Assembly: GCA_949361645.1 (NCBI GenBank)
Contig: OX442428.1
Location: 124,001 to 188,000 of the forward strand
From: Spongilla lacustris
Lineage: Eukaryota; Porifera; Demospongiae; Spongillida; Spongillidae
Reading direction: 5' to 3'
DNA: 64,000 bases
A program made the translations under genes and the position numbers. Below, in pieces: positions 48,001 through 58,083 of the stretch (position 1 is its first letter; each line of letters starts with the position of its first letter). A model generated the notes under the pieces. That model worked only from the letters and a program-made list of their open reading frames with translations, was not told the origin of the DNA and ran no database searches.

Positions 48001-50370
48001 GGGTGGGGACCATGCAAATAGGTAGACCTGATCACATGACATGCAACTTCCATCTAGTTGCACCTGCTGAATTACTTTTCGCCTATCTCCGTCATTTTCC
48101 GTTTATCTCTGTATATCCCATGCACGTTTGTATCGCGAAATATCGCGATGTATCGCATATCACGATACATCGCGGCAGCCCGGCTCGCAAGCCAGACGAA
48201 CTTAGTTATTGGACGTACGACGTAAGCAGGAGACTGGGACGAGGTTCCCAGACCTTCGTGCTAGCTCTGTCACCATTCGCCACGTATGACGTAAGCAGGA
48301 GACTGGGACGAGGTTCCCAGACCTCCATGCTAGCTCTATGTCACCATTCGCGACGTACGGCAGTGGCGTAGGAAGGGAATATAAAGTGCAGCGGCCAATA
48401 ACAGTCCAGGCTGCCCATGGGGTGCAGACATAGCTGTAGATGCATGGCTCTCAGTAGGATATGATCTATAACAGATGCATGGCTCTCAGTAGGATATGAT
48501 CTATAACAGATGCATGGCTCTCAGTAGGATATGATCTATAACAGATGCATGGCTCTCAGTAGGATATGATCTATAACAGATGCATGGCTCTCAGTAGGAT
48601 ATGATCTATAACAGATGCATGGCTCTCAGTAGGATATGATCTATAACAGATGCATGGCTCTCAGTAGGATATGATCTATAACAGATGCATGGCTCTCAGT
48701 AGGATATGATCTATAACAGATGCATGGCTCTCAGTAGGATATGATCTATAACAGATGCATGGCTCTCAGTACATGCTATGACATCCAAAACTGTCAAAAA
48801 GCTATGGTCAACATTTAAAGATGGCTACATAACACCAACAGACATACTTGCTGTACACAGCCACTGTACACGGCCACTGTACACAGCCACTGTACACGGC
48901 CACTGTACACGGCCACTGTACACAGCCACTGTACACGGCCACTGTACACAGCCACTGTACACGGCCACTGTACACACACTGTACACGGCCACTGTACACA
49001 GCCACTGTACACGGCCACTGTACACACACTGTACACGGCCACTGTACACGGCCACTGTACACGGCCACTGTACACGGCCACTGTACACGGCCACTGTACA
49101 CGGCCACTGTACACGGCCACTGTACACGGCCACTGTACACACACTGTACACGGCCACTGTACACGGCCACTGTACACAGCCACTGTACACGGCCACTGTA
49201 CACACACTGTACACGGCCACTGTACACGGCCACTGTACACAGCCACTGTACACGGCCACTGTACACGGCCACTGTACACAGCCACTGTACACGGCCACTG
49301 TACACGGCCACTGTACACGGCCACTGTACACAGCCACTGTACACGGCCACTGTACACAGCCACTGTACACGGCCACTGTACACGGCCACTGTACACAGCC
49401 ACTGTACACAGCCACTGTACACAGCCACTGTACACGGCCACTGTACACAGCCACTGTACACAGCCACTGTACACGGCCACTGTACACGGCCACTGTACAC
49501 AGCCACTGTACACGGCCACTGTACACAGCCACTGTACACAGCCACTGTACACAGCCACTGTACACGGCCACTGTACACAGCCACTGTACACAGCCACTGT
49601 ACACGGCCACTGTACACGGCCACTGTACACAGCCACTGTACACGGCCACTGTACACAGCCACTGTACACGGCCACTGTACACAGCCACTGTACACGGCCA
49701 CTGTACACGGCCACTGTACACGGCCACTGTACACGGCCACTGTACACAGCCACTGTACACGGCCACTGTACACGGCCACTGTACACGGCCACTGTACACA
49801 GCCACTGTACACAGCCACTGTACACATACAGTCCCGCACATACCTGTATACACTTGCAAAACTCTTCCGAAGTACATGCGGCCATCTTCCCATTTAGCCT
49901 GCACTCTGTCTCCAATCGAAAACACCTTGAACGAATAGAAAGCACGAAGTAGACGGACAATAAAACTGTTAAAAGTAGGAACACGTAAGGTTATTGCGCA
50001 AATTAACTACCTTTTTCCTTTTCTTCCCTTGCGTCGCCGCGCCAGGCGGAAGAGACCTCAACCTCCCACTGCTAAACATGACGTATTCGTCGTGACGACT
50101 GCTCCACCCATCGAAGTGCACTAATACTTTCTCCTTGTCTATCTCAAGCACCTTGGCAATGTACCTGAGTCCAACAAGTAGTTAGATTATTACGATACTT
50201 CCCGCCAATTCCCCCCACACGTAACTTTCCCGCCATTCAAGTCTCCCCGGATTTAATACTTCAATAAAGAGGTTAAATTTTGCTGGTTAATTGTACCATT
50301 TTCCAAATGCATCTTGAGCTTCGACTTTCATTCCCACTTGGACATCACGAAAGTTAGGTGTCTCAGCCAT
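39093..50370 (-). CDS. PHF20/MBD-R2-like chromatin reader (Tudor, AT-hook, C2H2, PHD)
   Basis: PHF20 (fly MBD-R2) is a methyl-lysine reader in the MOF/NSL histone H4 acetyltransferase complex. Thirteen in-phase exons: 50297-50370, 50011-50164, 49844-49925, 47316-47383, 46234-47032, 45386-45945, 42745-43006, 42109-42680, 41932-42031, 41849-41892, 41624-41793, 39266-40143 and 39093-39193, about 1287 residues (human PHF20 about 1010). Order: Tudor 1 (about 5-70; [16 protein letters not shown]), Tudor 2 (about 77-122; [17 protein letters not shown] and [10 protein letters not shown]), an AT-hook KRGRPR near 246, a tandem [10 protein letters not shown] repeat, a C2H2 finger (C633, C638, H651, H656), and a PHD finger near 840-885 (CMC, CEQC, WQHGDC, CLFC). 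The C-terminus has a predicted helix around [15 protein letters not shown]. The extra length is low-complexity linker. Introns carry several satellites. Confidence 0.9.
39720..39830. repeat. coding repeat in PHF20-like exon 12
   Basis: About six 18-21-bp units (caccaggggtagtggtaa) encode repeated TTPGV in the linker. Confidence 0.85.
40185..40400. repeat. 35-bp minisatellite in a PHF20-like intron
   Basis: About six units containing cctcacctcttcatcccgct with a ccctccctcacaca remainder; pyrimidine-rich on the plus strand. Confidence 0.93.
43080..45372. repeat. 20-bp satellite, 2.3 kb
   Basis: About 114 units of actatccactgatccctcac fill nearly all of the intron between exons 6 and 7 of the PHF20-like gene. 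Variants are mostly ccctcac/tctctcac and actatc/accatc, scattered along the array. Confidence 0.98.
45600..45875. repeat. 30-bp coding repeat in PHF20-like exon 6
   Basis: About nine units of 30 bp encode [10 protein letters not shown] on the minus strand with few replacements. A plus-strand ORF across it is a shadow. Confidence 0.93.
47054..47196. mobile_element. short MITE with ggccnggcacacaca ends
   Basis: About 143 bp, nearly a perfect hairpin. The left end, ttaaggcccggcacacacag, pairs with ctgtgtgtgtcaggcctaag at the right; the inner parts atatcgcc and tgatatcactcgtgattcc also pair. It lies in PHF20-like intron 4. Confidence 0.7.
47615..47763. repeat. 22-bp minisatellite with aagatggctgcc core
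   Basis: About seven units of taaccataagatggctgcct plus ac, in intron 3 of the PHF20-like gene. The core resembles a YY1 site. Confidence 0.93.
48205..48362. repeat. two-copy ~75-bp direct repeat
   Basis: Two copies of a unit containing gacgtaagcaggagactggg and aggttcccagacct, followed by a cagtggcgtaggaaggg string that resembles a hAT-like end. Just upstream lies a short palindromic tatcgcgatgtatcgc cluster. Confidence 0.8.
48432..48772. repeat. 35-bp minisatellite in a PHF20-like intron
   Basis: About ten nearly identical units of atgcatggctctcagtagga plus tatgatctataacag. Confidence 0.96.
48853..49826. repeat. 13-bp minisatellite, ~1 kb
   Basis: About 75 units of ggccactgtacac, in CGG and CAG versions, with occasional shortened units (acacactgtacac). 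It fills the part of PHF20-like intron 3 next to exon 3. Because 13 is not a multiple of 3, every frame cycles through the same codons and several stay open on both strands. Confidence 0.97.
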
Positions 50371-50474
50371 TTGAACAAAACCAATGCTGAAGACAAATTA
50401 ATATACTTATTTTGCCTAGCCACATTATCGCACGTGTAGCCACGTGACACAATTAGGAGAACGAGCGAAGTGAT
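50371..50474. promoter_or_regulatory. divergent promoter between PHF20-like and TSFM
   Basis: 104 bp between opposing start codons. It contains two CACGTG E-boxes ten bases apart (50431-50436 and 50441-50446) and a CCAAT near 50380. Confidence 0.6.
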
Positions 50475-51397
50475 ATGCAGCGCCATGCGGTTCAACGCAT
50501 TCTCTCCTTGCGATGTTGCAGTTCTTCCGCAACTTTGGTTGCAAGTCTGAGAAAGAAGACTGGGTACCCCATTGGAAAATGCAAAGAAGCTCTTACAAGG
50601 CACGGAAATGATCTGAGTGCTGCAGAATTGTGGCTTTTGGAGCAAGCAAAGAAAGAAGGTTGGGCCAAAGCAGAGAAGCTCATGGGTAGAAGAGCACAGC
50701 AAGGACTGATTGGCTTGCTTGTGAAAAACAGGCAAGCTGCAATGGTCGTGGTAAGTGTGATGGGTCCATTCTTTAAATGGTTAATTAACCAGTCTTGTTA
50801 TTGAAGGTTAATTGCGAGACCGACTTCGTGGCAAGAAACGAAAAATTTCGCGCTTTGGTAGAAAAGGTGACTCACATCACCCTTGATAGGTGCAACCCAC
50901 AGCCACTCTCCAGCACAGACATTCCTTCCCTAGTAAACTTGGACACACAGTCACTTGGTGCTCTACGGGTGGATACTGGTGCAGGAAACTTGTCTGATCT
51001 TGTAGCAGAAAGCATTGGGCTGTTGTCTGAAAACATTATTCTGGGCCGTGCCTGTCTTATGGGAGTAAAGAAAGGAATATTGTGTGGTTACACTTACTCA
51101 CCTTCCAGTATACCACCTTCAACTGTTGCCATGGGAACATATGCGGCCCTGGTGCATCTCTTGCCAGCTGGAAAGGAGTGGACAGATGTGGAAACAGCTA
51201 GAAGCCTTGGTGTACAAATTGGCCAGCACATTGTTGGAATGAATCCATCATCTGTCTATAGCAACAGTGAGACAGAGAACACAGATCCCCTAGTTGAGCA
51301 AAAGTACCTCCTTGACAACACTCTAACAGTGGGGGAGTTGCTCAAACAAAAGAATGCAAAGGTGTCCAGTTTTGTACGCTATGCACTGAGTGAGTGA
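50475..51397 (+). CDS. TSFM: mitochondrial elongation factor Ts
   Basis: Nucleotide exchange factor for mitochondrial EF-Tu. Two in-phase exons, 50475-50750 and 50807-51397, give 288 residues (human about 325). The first ~20 residues are basic and serine-rich, as in a mitochondrial presequence. A UBA-like N-domain follows (LRKKTGYPIGKCKEAL, about 25-40). The EF-Ts core starts at VNCETDFVARNEKF (about 93-106), the family signature. The C-terminal core ends at FVRYALSE. It is divergently paired with the PHF20-like gene and converges on PSMF1, whose stop codon is 138 bp away. Confidence 0.95.
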
Positions 51398-51535
51398 TTT
51401 GCTTTTAATATCAATATCATTCATTACACAGAGTACTTGTAGTATTGCATTGCTGTATCCATGGATACATAGTAACCTTACACATCACCGTGTAGTTAAG
51501 TGACTAGTAACTGTAAAAGCCACCAGTTGTGAATG

Positions 51536-54500
51536 TTAAGAGAACATGTCATCATCAAAGCCTGGAGGACGCATGTGGTCTGGGTCAGGACTGCAGGGGG
51601 CAAATGAGGTGGGGGACATCACAGTATGAAGGAGGGAGGTGGTGGACATCACAGTATGAAGGAGGGAGGTGGGGAACATCACAGTATGAAGGAGGGAGGT
51701 GGTGGACATCACAACAGTATGAAGGAGGGAGGTGGGGAACATCACAGTATGAAGGAGGGAGGTGGGGGACATCACAGTATGAAGGAGGGAGGTGGGGGAC
51801 ATCACAGTATGAAGGAATACGGTCAGCATACACTTACTCATAACCAGGTCTTCGTGGGCGGGGCCTGCCAGGCTGAGGTCCATATGGATCAAGAGGATGT
51901 ACGGGGTCAAACCTGGCACCAGGAGGGTTCCTACACCATCACACAGTTTGAGGGAGGGGAAGCATACTATATATGACCCTACATGTTTATAACACCATGG
52001 CAGTGTTAAGTGCATAAATCAGAATGTACTCCCTAAGTAGGATTTGTCTTGAATAAAATTAGCAAAACACCCGATCCCATTATTGCCGACAGTCCGTGGG
52101 CCTCTACTACATTAGCAAGTATAGAGACAAGCTGGATACACTTAGAAAGCTAAGAGAGCAAAGATAATACATTATATACCTCCCCCTCCTCCTCCTTCCT
52201 TCATTTTATATATTCAATCGGTTTAAGAATTGCATTGCGTTATCATTAAAGCTTGATATTAGCGGTTATTAGCGGTTATTAGTGGTTATTAGCGGTTATG
52301 CACTAGAGCAGAGACATTAGGAACTATTTGTTTGGTATATGACTTTCTGAACTAGAGTTATGTTGAACACAAATTTCAATCTATATAATTAGTGGTAGCA
52401 AAAGAGATACGAGTGTCATCAGAAGTGCACACACACCCATCTGCCAATGTAATTAGCAATAGTATGTAGGAATTGAAGGGTCATGAATGCAATTACCAAA
52501 ACACCCAATCCCATTTATATTGCAAACAGTCTGTGGGCCTCTATTACATTTTAGTAAGGGTATCTGGATCGAGCCGGCAAATACCTACAACAAAGTGAAA
52601 AAGGATATGCTTACATTGGGTGCCCCCAGCATTTCTGGAAGGGGGGGGGGGCAGGATAGGGTAAGGGGGCGCCATTTGACAGCCAAATACACTACGGGGG
52701 GGGGGGGTACTGTCCACTTTCAGCCAATTCAACCAGTGGGAGGGAGGGGTTAGTATGTTTCTAGTAATACTAAGTTCTATTATTAAAAGTGTGGGGGCAT
52801 CATGGCCCCCCCCCCCCCCCGGGGACGCCCATGGCTTAGGAAGCTAAGGCAGCAAAGATAATCCATACTCATTCCTTCTACTACTTCGATCGCATAAGAG
52901 GTTTCAACCTAAGCGTTATGTTTACTGTTACCGGTTATGGAAAGCAGAGAGGTTACTAACTTTCTGCCAAGTTTATTTGGTACATGTATTATAACTTTCT
53001 GAACTAGTTATGTAGAATAAACTACACCTGCAGTGCATGTACCAAAGGAGAGATGTCATCCATTAATCACGGCAGAGTGGTACAGAGGTTCCTGCACCCT
53101 TTGTTTGGCAACAAGACATGCAGTTCGATCCAGCAGCCCCTGACCCCAACCTTTGACATAAGCATGACATATGAACACAGAGTATGTTTGATCATGCGTG
53201 GTACATTCTAACCATGACAGCACTGTATACTTCAGGGAGTACATTAGTACTCTCTGTGTGTAGGCAGTGTCATGAATACAACTAGCAAAACACCTGATCT
53301 CATCATTGCCAAAAGAGACATGAAGAGATGGCAAATGCACACCTGCTTAAGCTACTATATATACTTCCTTGAGGCTATAGCTAATCTTGTGGTCAGTTAC
53401 ATAATACAGATACTATACACATGTACACAGCTGCATACATTTAAAAGTGTGTTAAACAAAATAGAAAAGATAGAATTGGTGACGTAGGCATCAATTGAGT
53501 AAAGAGTAAGGAAACAAGGCATTACGAATATCATCAAATATTATACAGACCTACATTTAGCAAATCTACTTATTATATCTTTAAATGTAGGCCTTGTATA
53601 ATATTTGTTAATAGCATATCCGTAATTCCTTGTTTGCTTATTTTTTAGTCAATTGGTGCCTACAAATCCTACATCACCATTTTTTTAAATTAAATTTTTA
53701 TACCTTGTAGCCTTACTGGCTGCACTATTCATAAGGTTTTACTCTAAGCTGTTACATTAAACACAAAAATGTCAGTGTTACAAAGATATATGACCCATAA
53801 GGACATGTAAGGCATATGTTGGGATCCAACATTTCCAACTCACCAAGGTGGGGCCCGTGGAAGCATTCCACTTCTCCCTCCTTGCCTCAGTGGATCAAAG
53901 ATCATGCCTCCTGACCCACCATGCCCAGGAAATAGATCAGGGACTCCATAGACTGGGAGCCTATCAGGATCTCCATACCCATAAGGACCCCTGTGAAGAT
54001 GCACAGGGAGACTTCACTACTATGGCAACACACAATCAAAATGCACACTTCACTTTCTTTGTGCTGGTGCAATCATCTACAAAACACATTAATATGTATG
54101 TCAACATACACTCATGTAAAGCAAATGCAGTGTGCAAGGTCTGGGCACTGAGGCCCCTCAAGGTCTGGGCCCATACCAATATCTCTACACATATGCTAAG
54201 AAGTATAATCATGTTGACGACCCAACAAAAATATTTTCAGCCCAAATCTATGAGCCACTGGTAAATGAAAAGGTGTGGTTAAAAACCATCCTGAATTTGC
54301 ATTTGCTCACAAGTATGTAATTTGTCAAAGTTTTGATTAATCCTCATCACTCCTCCCCCTTCTCCCCTTCTCTTCCCTCCCCTTTCCCTCCTCATTTTTC
54401 TTTTCAATCCCTACTTTCACCTTTCGCACTTCTCTCCTCACCCCCTCACCTCCCCTCTCCTTCTCCCCTCCATCTACTCACTGCGAGCCAGGCTCATGAA

Positions 54501-55318
54501 GCACACTGCTCCCTGCGTGTGTTGGGTGGTGAGCTCTAAGAGGGTCTGCTCTTTCTTGTGGTGCTCTTTCCCTTTGCGGCTTTCTAAAAGAACTGATCAT
54601 ACACACACATACCTGATGTGAGCCCCCCAGTTGCCTTGCCTAGACAAAACACCCTCCAGCTTAACAATTATATCCTTGTTGAGAATCCCCATCAGCTGCA
54701 GAAGGTTTTGGAACACCCTAGGGCACGAGATAAGGGCACAAAGGTACCCCAAATCCTTCCCAAGATAGCAGGTTCCTAAACACAGAGAAAAAGTCTGGGG
54801 TTACTCTTACCTTGGTGAGTTATACAGGCTCCCTGATTCGTCGCGTACATACTTAGTTGTTGTTAACGACACCGTGCAGACATCCTCTGGGCACGATGAC
54901 ACCTAAGTAGCAAAAAAAATGCAATGAATTCTAATTCGACGATACATTATCTGTACCATGGCGTTTAAGAGCAGGTCTCCTTCGACTGGTATGGCTTTAA
55001 CCAAGCACATTAAGCCGGTTTTCTCGTGTCGGTACTGCAATGCATAGACATCCGACGACGTATTCCATCCTTCAGGCAAGCATGGGGATCCTGGCACTGA
55101 AACAGGCTGCTGGTTGTCACACGGTTGCTGCAATCCACAAACAAGTTAGTTTGTAAAACCGCTAATACTATCCCAAACTATACATCATCTCCAAGTGCAA
55201 CACAGACAAAGCCCTCTGCAAGCAAATCTGCGTGTAGTGCCAATATCAGTGCTTCGCTCGCACTCTTTGCTCCACTACCCGCTAGGGCATTCTCCAAAAT
55301 CGAGTCCAACGAGGCCAT
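51536..55318 (-). CDS. PSMF1: proteasome inhibitor/adaptor PI31
   Basis: PI31 binds the 20S proteasome and, in animals, acts as a proteasome transport adaptor. Seven in-phase exons: 55184-55318, 54957-55127, 54811-54902, 54613-54717, 53844-53990, 51838-51930 and 51536-51590, giving 265 residues (human 271). The N-terminal FP-type domain includes ALILALHADLLAEGF, LPEGWN and LVKAIPVEGDLLLNAM. The C-terminal Pro/Gly-rich tail has GGMIFDPLRQG, PPGARFDPV and PDPDHMRPPGF, matching PI31. It ends DDDMFS, where human PI31 has a hydrophobic-Tyr-X end, so the proteasome-contacting tyrosine is phenylalanine here. Exon 4 is the least certain: I chose the acceptor that keeps frame. Confidence 0.92.
51605..51815. 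repeat. 30-bp minisatellite filling the last PSMF1 intron
   Basis: Seven units of tatgaaggagggaggtggtg plus gacatcacag; the intron (51591-51837) is 247 bp. One unit has a 3-bp insertion. Confidence 0.95.
52055..53300. repeat. diverged long tandem duplications in PSMF1 intron 5
   Basis: Blocks starting gcaaaacacccgatc-type recur at about 52065, 52497 and 53283. A second block with ttctgaactagagttatg recurs at about 52349 and 52996. Poly-G/C runs are embedded between. Confidence 0.65.
53484..53663. mobile_element. 180-bp hairpin MITE
   Basis: The ends gtaggcatcaattgagt and ...tcaattggtgcctac are inverted matches, and the inner parts (aacaaggcattacg, aaatattatacagacctaca) pair with the right half. 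It lies in PSMF1 intron 5. Confidence 0.75.
54350..54480. repeat. pyrimidine-rich tract
   Basis: About 130 bp of C/T-rich sequence (ctcccctt-type) in PSMF1 intron 4. Confidence 0.7.
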
Positions 55319-55419
55319 CACTACTAGTATAATATTAGTTTGTTTTTTTTTAATATTATTTTTATTATTATACGTACATATACATATACATATGTACCTG
55401 TGATTATTGGGTGCGGTCA
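55319..55419. promoter_or_regulatory. short divergent region upstream of PSMF1
   Basis: 101 bp between the PSMF1 start codon and an opposing ATG. It has an inverted CCAAT box (attgg) near 55405 and AT-rich sequence. Confidence 0.4.
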
Positions 55420-55982
55420 TTATGACGTTCTCTAAGCACGTGAGCTACCACACACACTACGCCCTTCTCGGTCACAGTGACCTGCCTGGGAGACTGGATA
55501 TCGCTGTCGTCGATGAGCAAATAGTACACCGTGGTAAGAAGCTGACTTGTCCCTCCTAATGGGTATTTTTAGCGAGAACGGGGTCAGACCGGTGATTTCT
55601 AGTATTAAGCCTAACAAGTCCAGGTCCATGCAATCTACTTGTTTTGACTCTGTCTCAGCCTGTAGCTATGGCAGTGGCCTTACGTGGCCTATTCCTATTT
55701 TAGTGCCTGCCTATCACGTTACCGTAGAATAGCAGAGTTAGCGGTGATTGCATACTTGTCTCCTAGAATGTTGACCAGGACGCTGTGTGCTATGTGGCCA
55801 TTACCTCACCACACCATTTTGTATTTCCATTTGTATTTGTAGTAGCCATACTCAGTAGTTTGTGTGGAATTCTTCTCACCTCCCACATAGGTCATCACAC
55901 GTGTATCCTGAGGTGTACTCAGATGTGCAGTGAGTGTGTGGCAGCTATCCATAGACACTGGTGCCAATCCCAACACATCTAG
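55420..55982 (+). CDS. unidentified putative membrane protein (tentative model)
   Basis: Not recognised. Three candidate coding segments lie between PSMF1 and PTP4A. The first starts at the ATG at 55420 (MTFSKHVSYHTHYALL) and ends at a gtaaga donor at 55534. The second starts after a tttttag acceptor at 55572 and ends at HVT before gtagaa near 55728. The third starts after ctcctag near 55767 (NVDQDAVCYVAI) and contains a hydrophobic helix, FVFPFVFVVAILSSLCGILL. Segments 2 and 3 join in phase, but segments 1 and 2 do not (1 nt left, 2 needed), so the 5' model is wrong, a base is missing, or the gene is not real. If real, it would be a small single-pass protein. Confidence 0.35.
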
Positions 55983-56250
55983 TTCTCCCTTCCTGTTCTG
56001 TTAAGCTGAGTGTGCAACACCAAACGCCTCCTTGAATCTTAGTGTATTTGGGTTCCGGAAAGTAATTCACAGCAAGTATAATCGTCCAAGAGAGAGAGAG
56101 AGAGAGAGAGCATAGACTGTTCACTGTGTTATGGGTTAGGGAGTGTTCCTGCCCCACCAAGACTGACTTCATCACTAGAGAATATTATCGTCAGTAACTA
56201 TCAACTGACAGTTGACTGCTTTGGTTTCAGAAGCTAACTATTTATTTACC
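55983..56250. other. upstream region of PTP4A
   Basis: Contains a (AG)n run near 56091-56110. No other feature seen. Confidence 0.4.
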
Positions 56251-57863
56251 ATGGCTCGAAACACTGGGCCAGGAGCCCCTTCCCCTATTGAATACAATGG
56301 TCTGAAGTTCCTTATCATCAACAATCCTGCACAGGCAACAATGGCACAGTTCATCAAAGTGAGGAGAGAAGCCTGACTTTTGATCCTTTTCACGTGTTCC
56401 CATCATAGTTATATTGCATGTTGAGGTTCCAAGAATCATGCATACTAGTGTATTGAGTGTTTTTGTCACCTTTGGTTTGTACAGGAGTTAAAGAAGTATA
56501 ATGCAAAAGTTGTAGCACGATGTTGTGAGCCTACATACAGCACTGAAGCTCTTGCCCAAGAAGGAATCAAGGTTGTGGTAAGTGATGTGTGGGGGAGCCG
56601 ACCATTCCATCCATGGGAGGATGTAACCAATACTATATGGGTGTGCTTGGGGGTGTGGCCACCAGGTTGGGCTAATGATTGGTGAGCATAGACTACATAC
56701 GTGGAGGCTCTCGAGACGATCGCTTTGAGTATGTACACTTTGATGCTCGTTGTCATGGACCAGTTGCATCGTGTCACCATATCACTTCCTTGTTCAACTG
56801 GCCGCATGCAGGACTTCTGCATTGATGATGGTGCGGTACCTGGTGAGAAGATCATCAAGGATTGGTTAGAACTTGTTGACCTAACATTTAAGCAGGACCC
56901 TGAGGCTTGCATAGCTGTTCACTGTATTGCTGGACTAGGAAGGTGGGCTGCGTTTCTGTACATGTGTGGGATGTGTTGAGTTGCGTTTGTGTGTGTGTGT
57001 GTTTTCACAGAGCTCCTGTGTTGGTGGCTATTGCACTGATTGAAAATGGTATGAAGTATCACAATGCAGTGGAGTTCATTAGAGCGTAAGTCATGTGATT
57101 TTGAGTGTAAGTCTGCGAGCTAAATGATTTGGAGCAAGTCTTGTTTTGTGTGGGAGGGGTCATGTGAGGGCTTTGTGGTCATGTGACGTTCAAGTCCCCA
57201 GCCCTGTACTTCAGGCTACGTTGTGTTGTGCTGGGGGGGGGGGGGGGGGCAACATTGAAGGTAAAAATGTGATTTAAATGATATTTTGTTACACTTACGA
57301 CCAATCAGGTCTGTTTTCAGTAAGGAAGTTTACAATAATAGTACACAATGTTAGATTCCTGCCTTTTATAACTACTTCTGTTGCTACGCTGCATTTGTTC
57401 ATAAGTGCACAGGTCAATATGCATTCATTTATAAAACAGACACTTTCTTAGAACTCCAGGCGACAGGTTGAAACCTGTAAGAATCCACACCACTAATCAT
57501 CTCAATGTGGGTGGGGCCTGTTTGCTATTTGGACAAAATTTAAATCAATTTTCACCTTGTTAAAAATAAAAAGTATAAGGAATATTATTAAAAGGGTTAT
57601 TAAGAGGGTGCAGCTAACAGCTCCTGGCAGGTTGTTTTGTACCAAATAAATTTTATTTGCTTATGTAGTGTGTTTTATTGTACGTTTAATCATTGTGCGT
57701 GCACTATTGTGATTTTGCATGTACATTGATATAGTGGGTGTGGTGGGTAGGGTGTGGTCTTAATCAGGTCTAACCAATTAGGCGTCGAAGGGGAGCCATC
57801 AATCAGAAACAGTTGGAATTTCTTGAAAAGTACAAGCCAGCCAAACCTTGCTGTGTTATGTAG
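56251..57863 (+). CDS. PTP4A: PRL-type prenylated protein tyrosine phosphatase
   Basis: PRL phosphatases are small membrane-anchored dual-specificity-type phosphatases linked to growth control and CNNM magnesium transporters. Five in-phase exons: 56251-56358, 56485-56577, 56812-56942, 57011-57085 and 57782-57863, giving 162 residues (human 167-173). The N-terminus MARNTGPGAPSPIEY matches the family. The P-loop is HCIAGLGR with catalytic Cys near 105; the general-acid loop reads FCIDDGAVP. Cys49, which forms the regulatory disulphide in PRLs, is present in VARCCEPTY. The C-terminus is basic (RRRGAINQKQ) and ends in the CAAX box CCVM for prenylation. It converges on the chondroitin synthase-like gene, 220 bp between stop codons. 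Confidence 0.95.
57233..57249. repeat. poly-G tract (17 bp)
   Basis: G run in the last PTP4A intron. Confidence 0.9.
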
Positions 57864-58083
57864 ACACCTCTGTTCTGCTCCGTTGCAATGTGTGCATGAT
57901 CATTGTGGGTACAGTGGGCACAGTTCTCATTGGACCTCTTACATGGTTCTGTTTCATTTGTAAATATTCTTTTCTTTGTGTGTTGTTTGGAATCAGTGTT
58001 TGTGTGGCTCTAAAAAATCCACTGTGATTAGAGTTGTCTATATATAAGCTAGTGTAATATTATTACATCATAGTTACTCAGGA

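Noticed and set aside
48778..49984. Four overlapping ORFs of 349-389 codons on both strands
   Set aside because: They are the 13-bp minisatellite read in different frames; the real exon of the PHF20-like gene occupies only 49844-49925.
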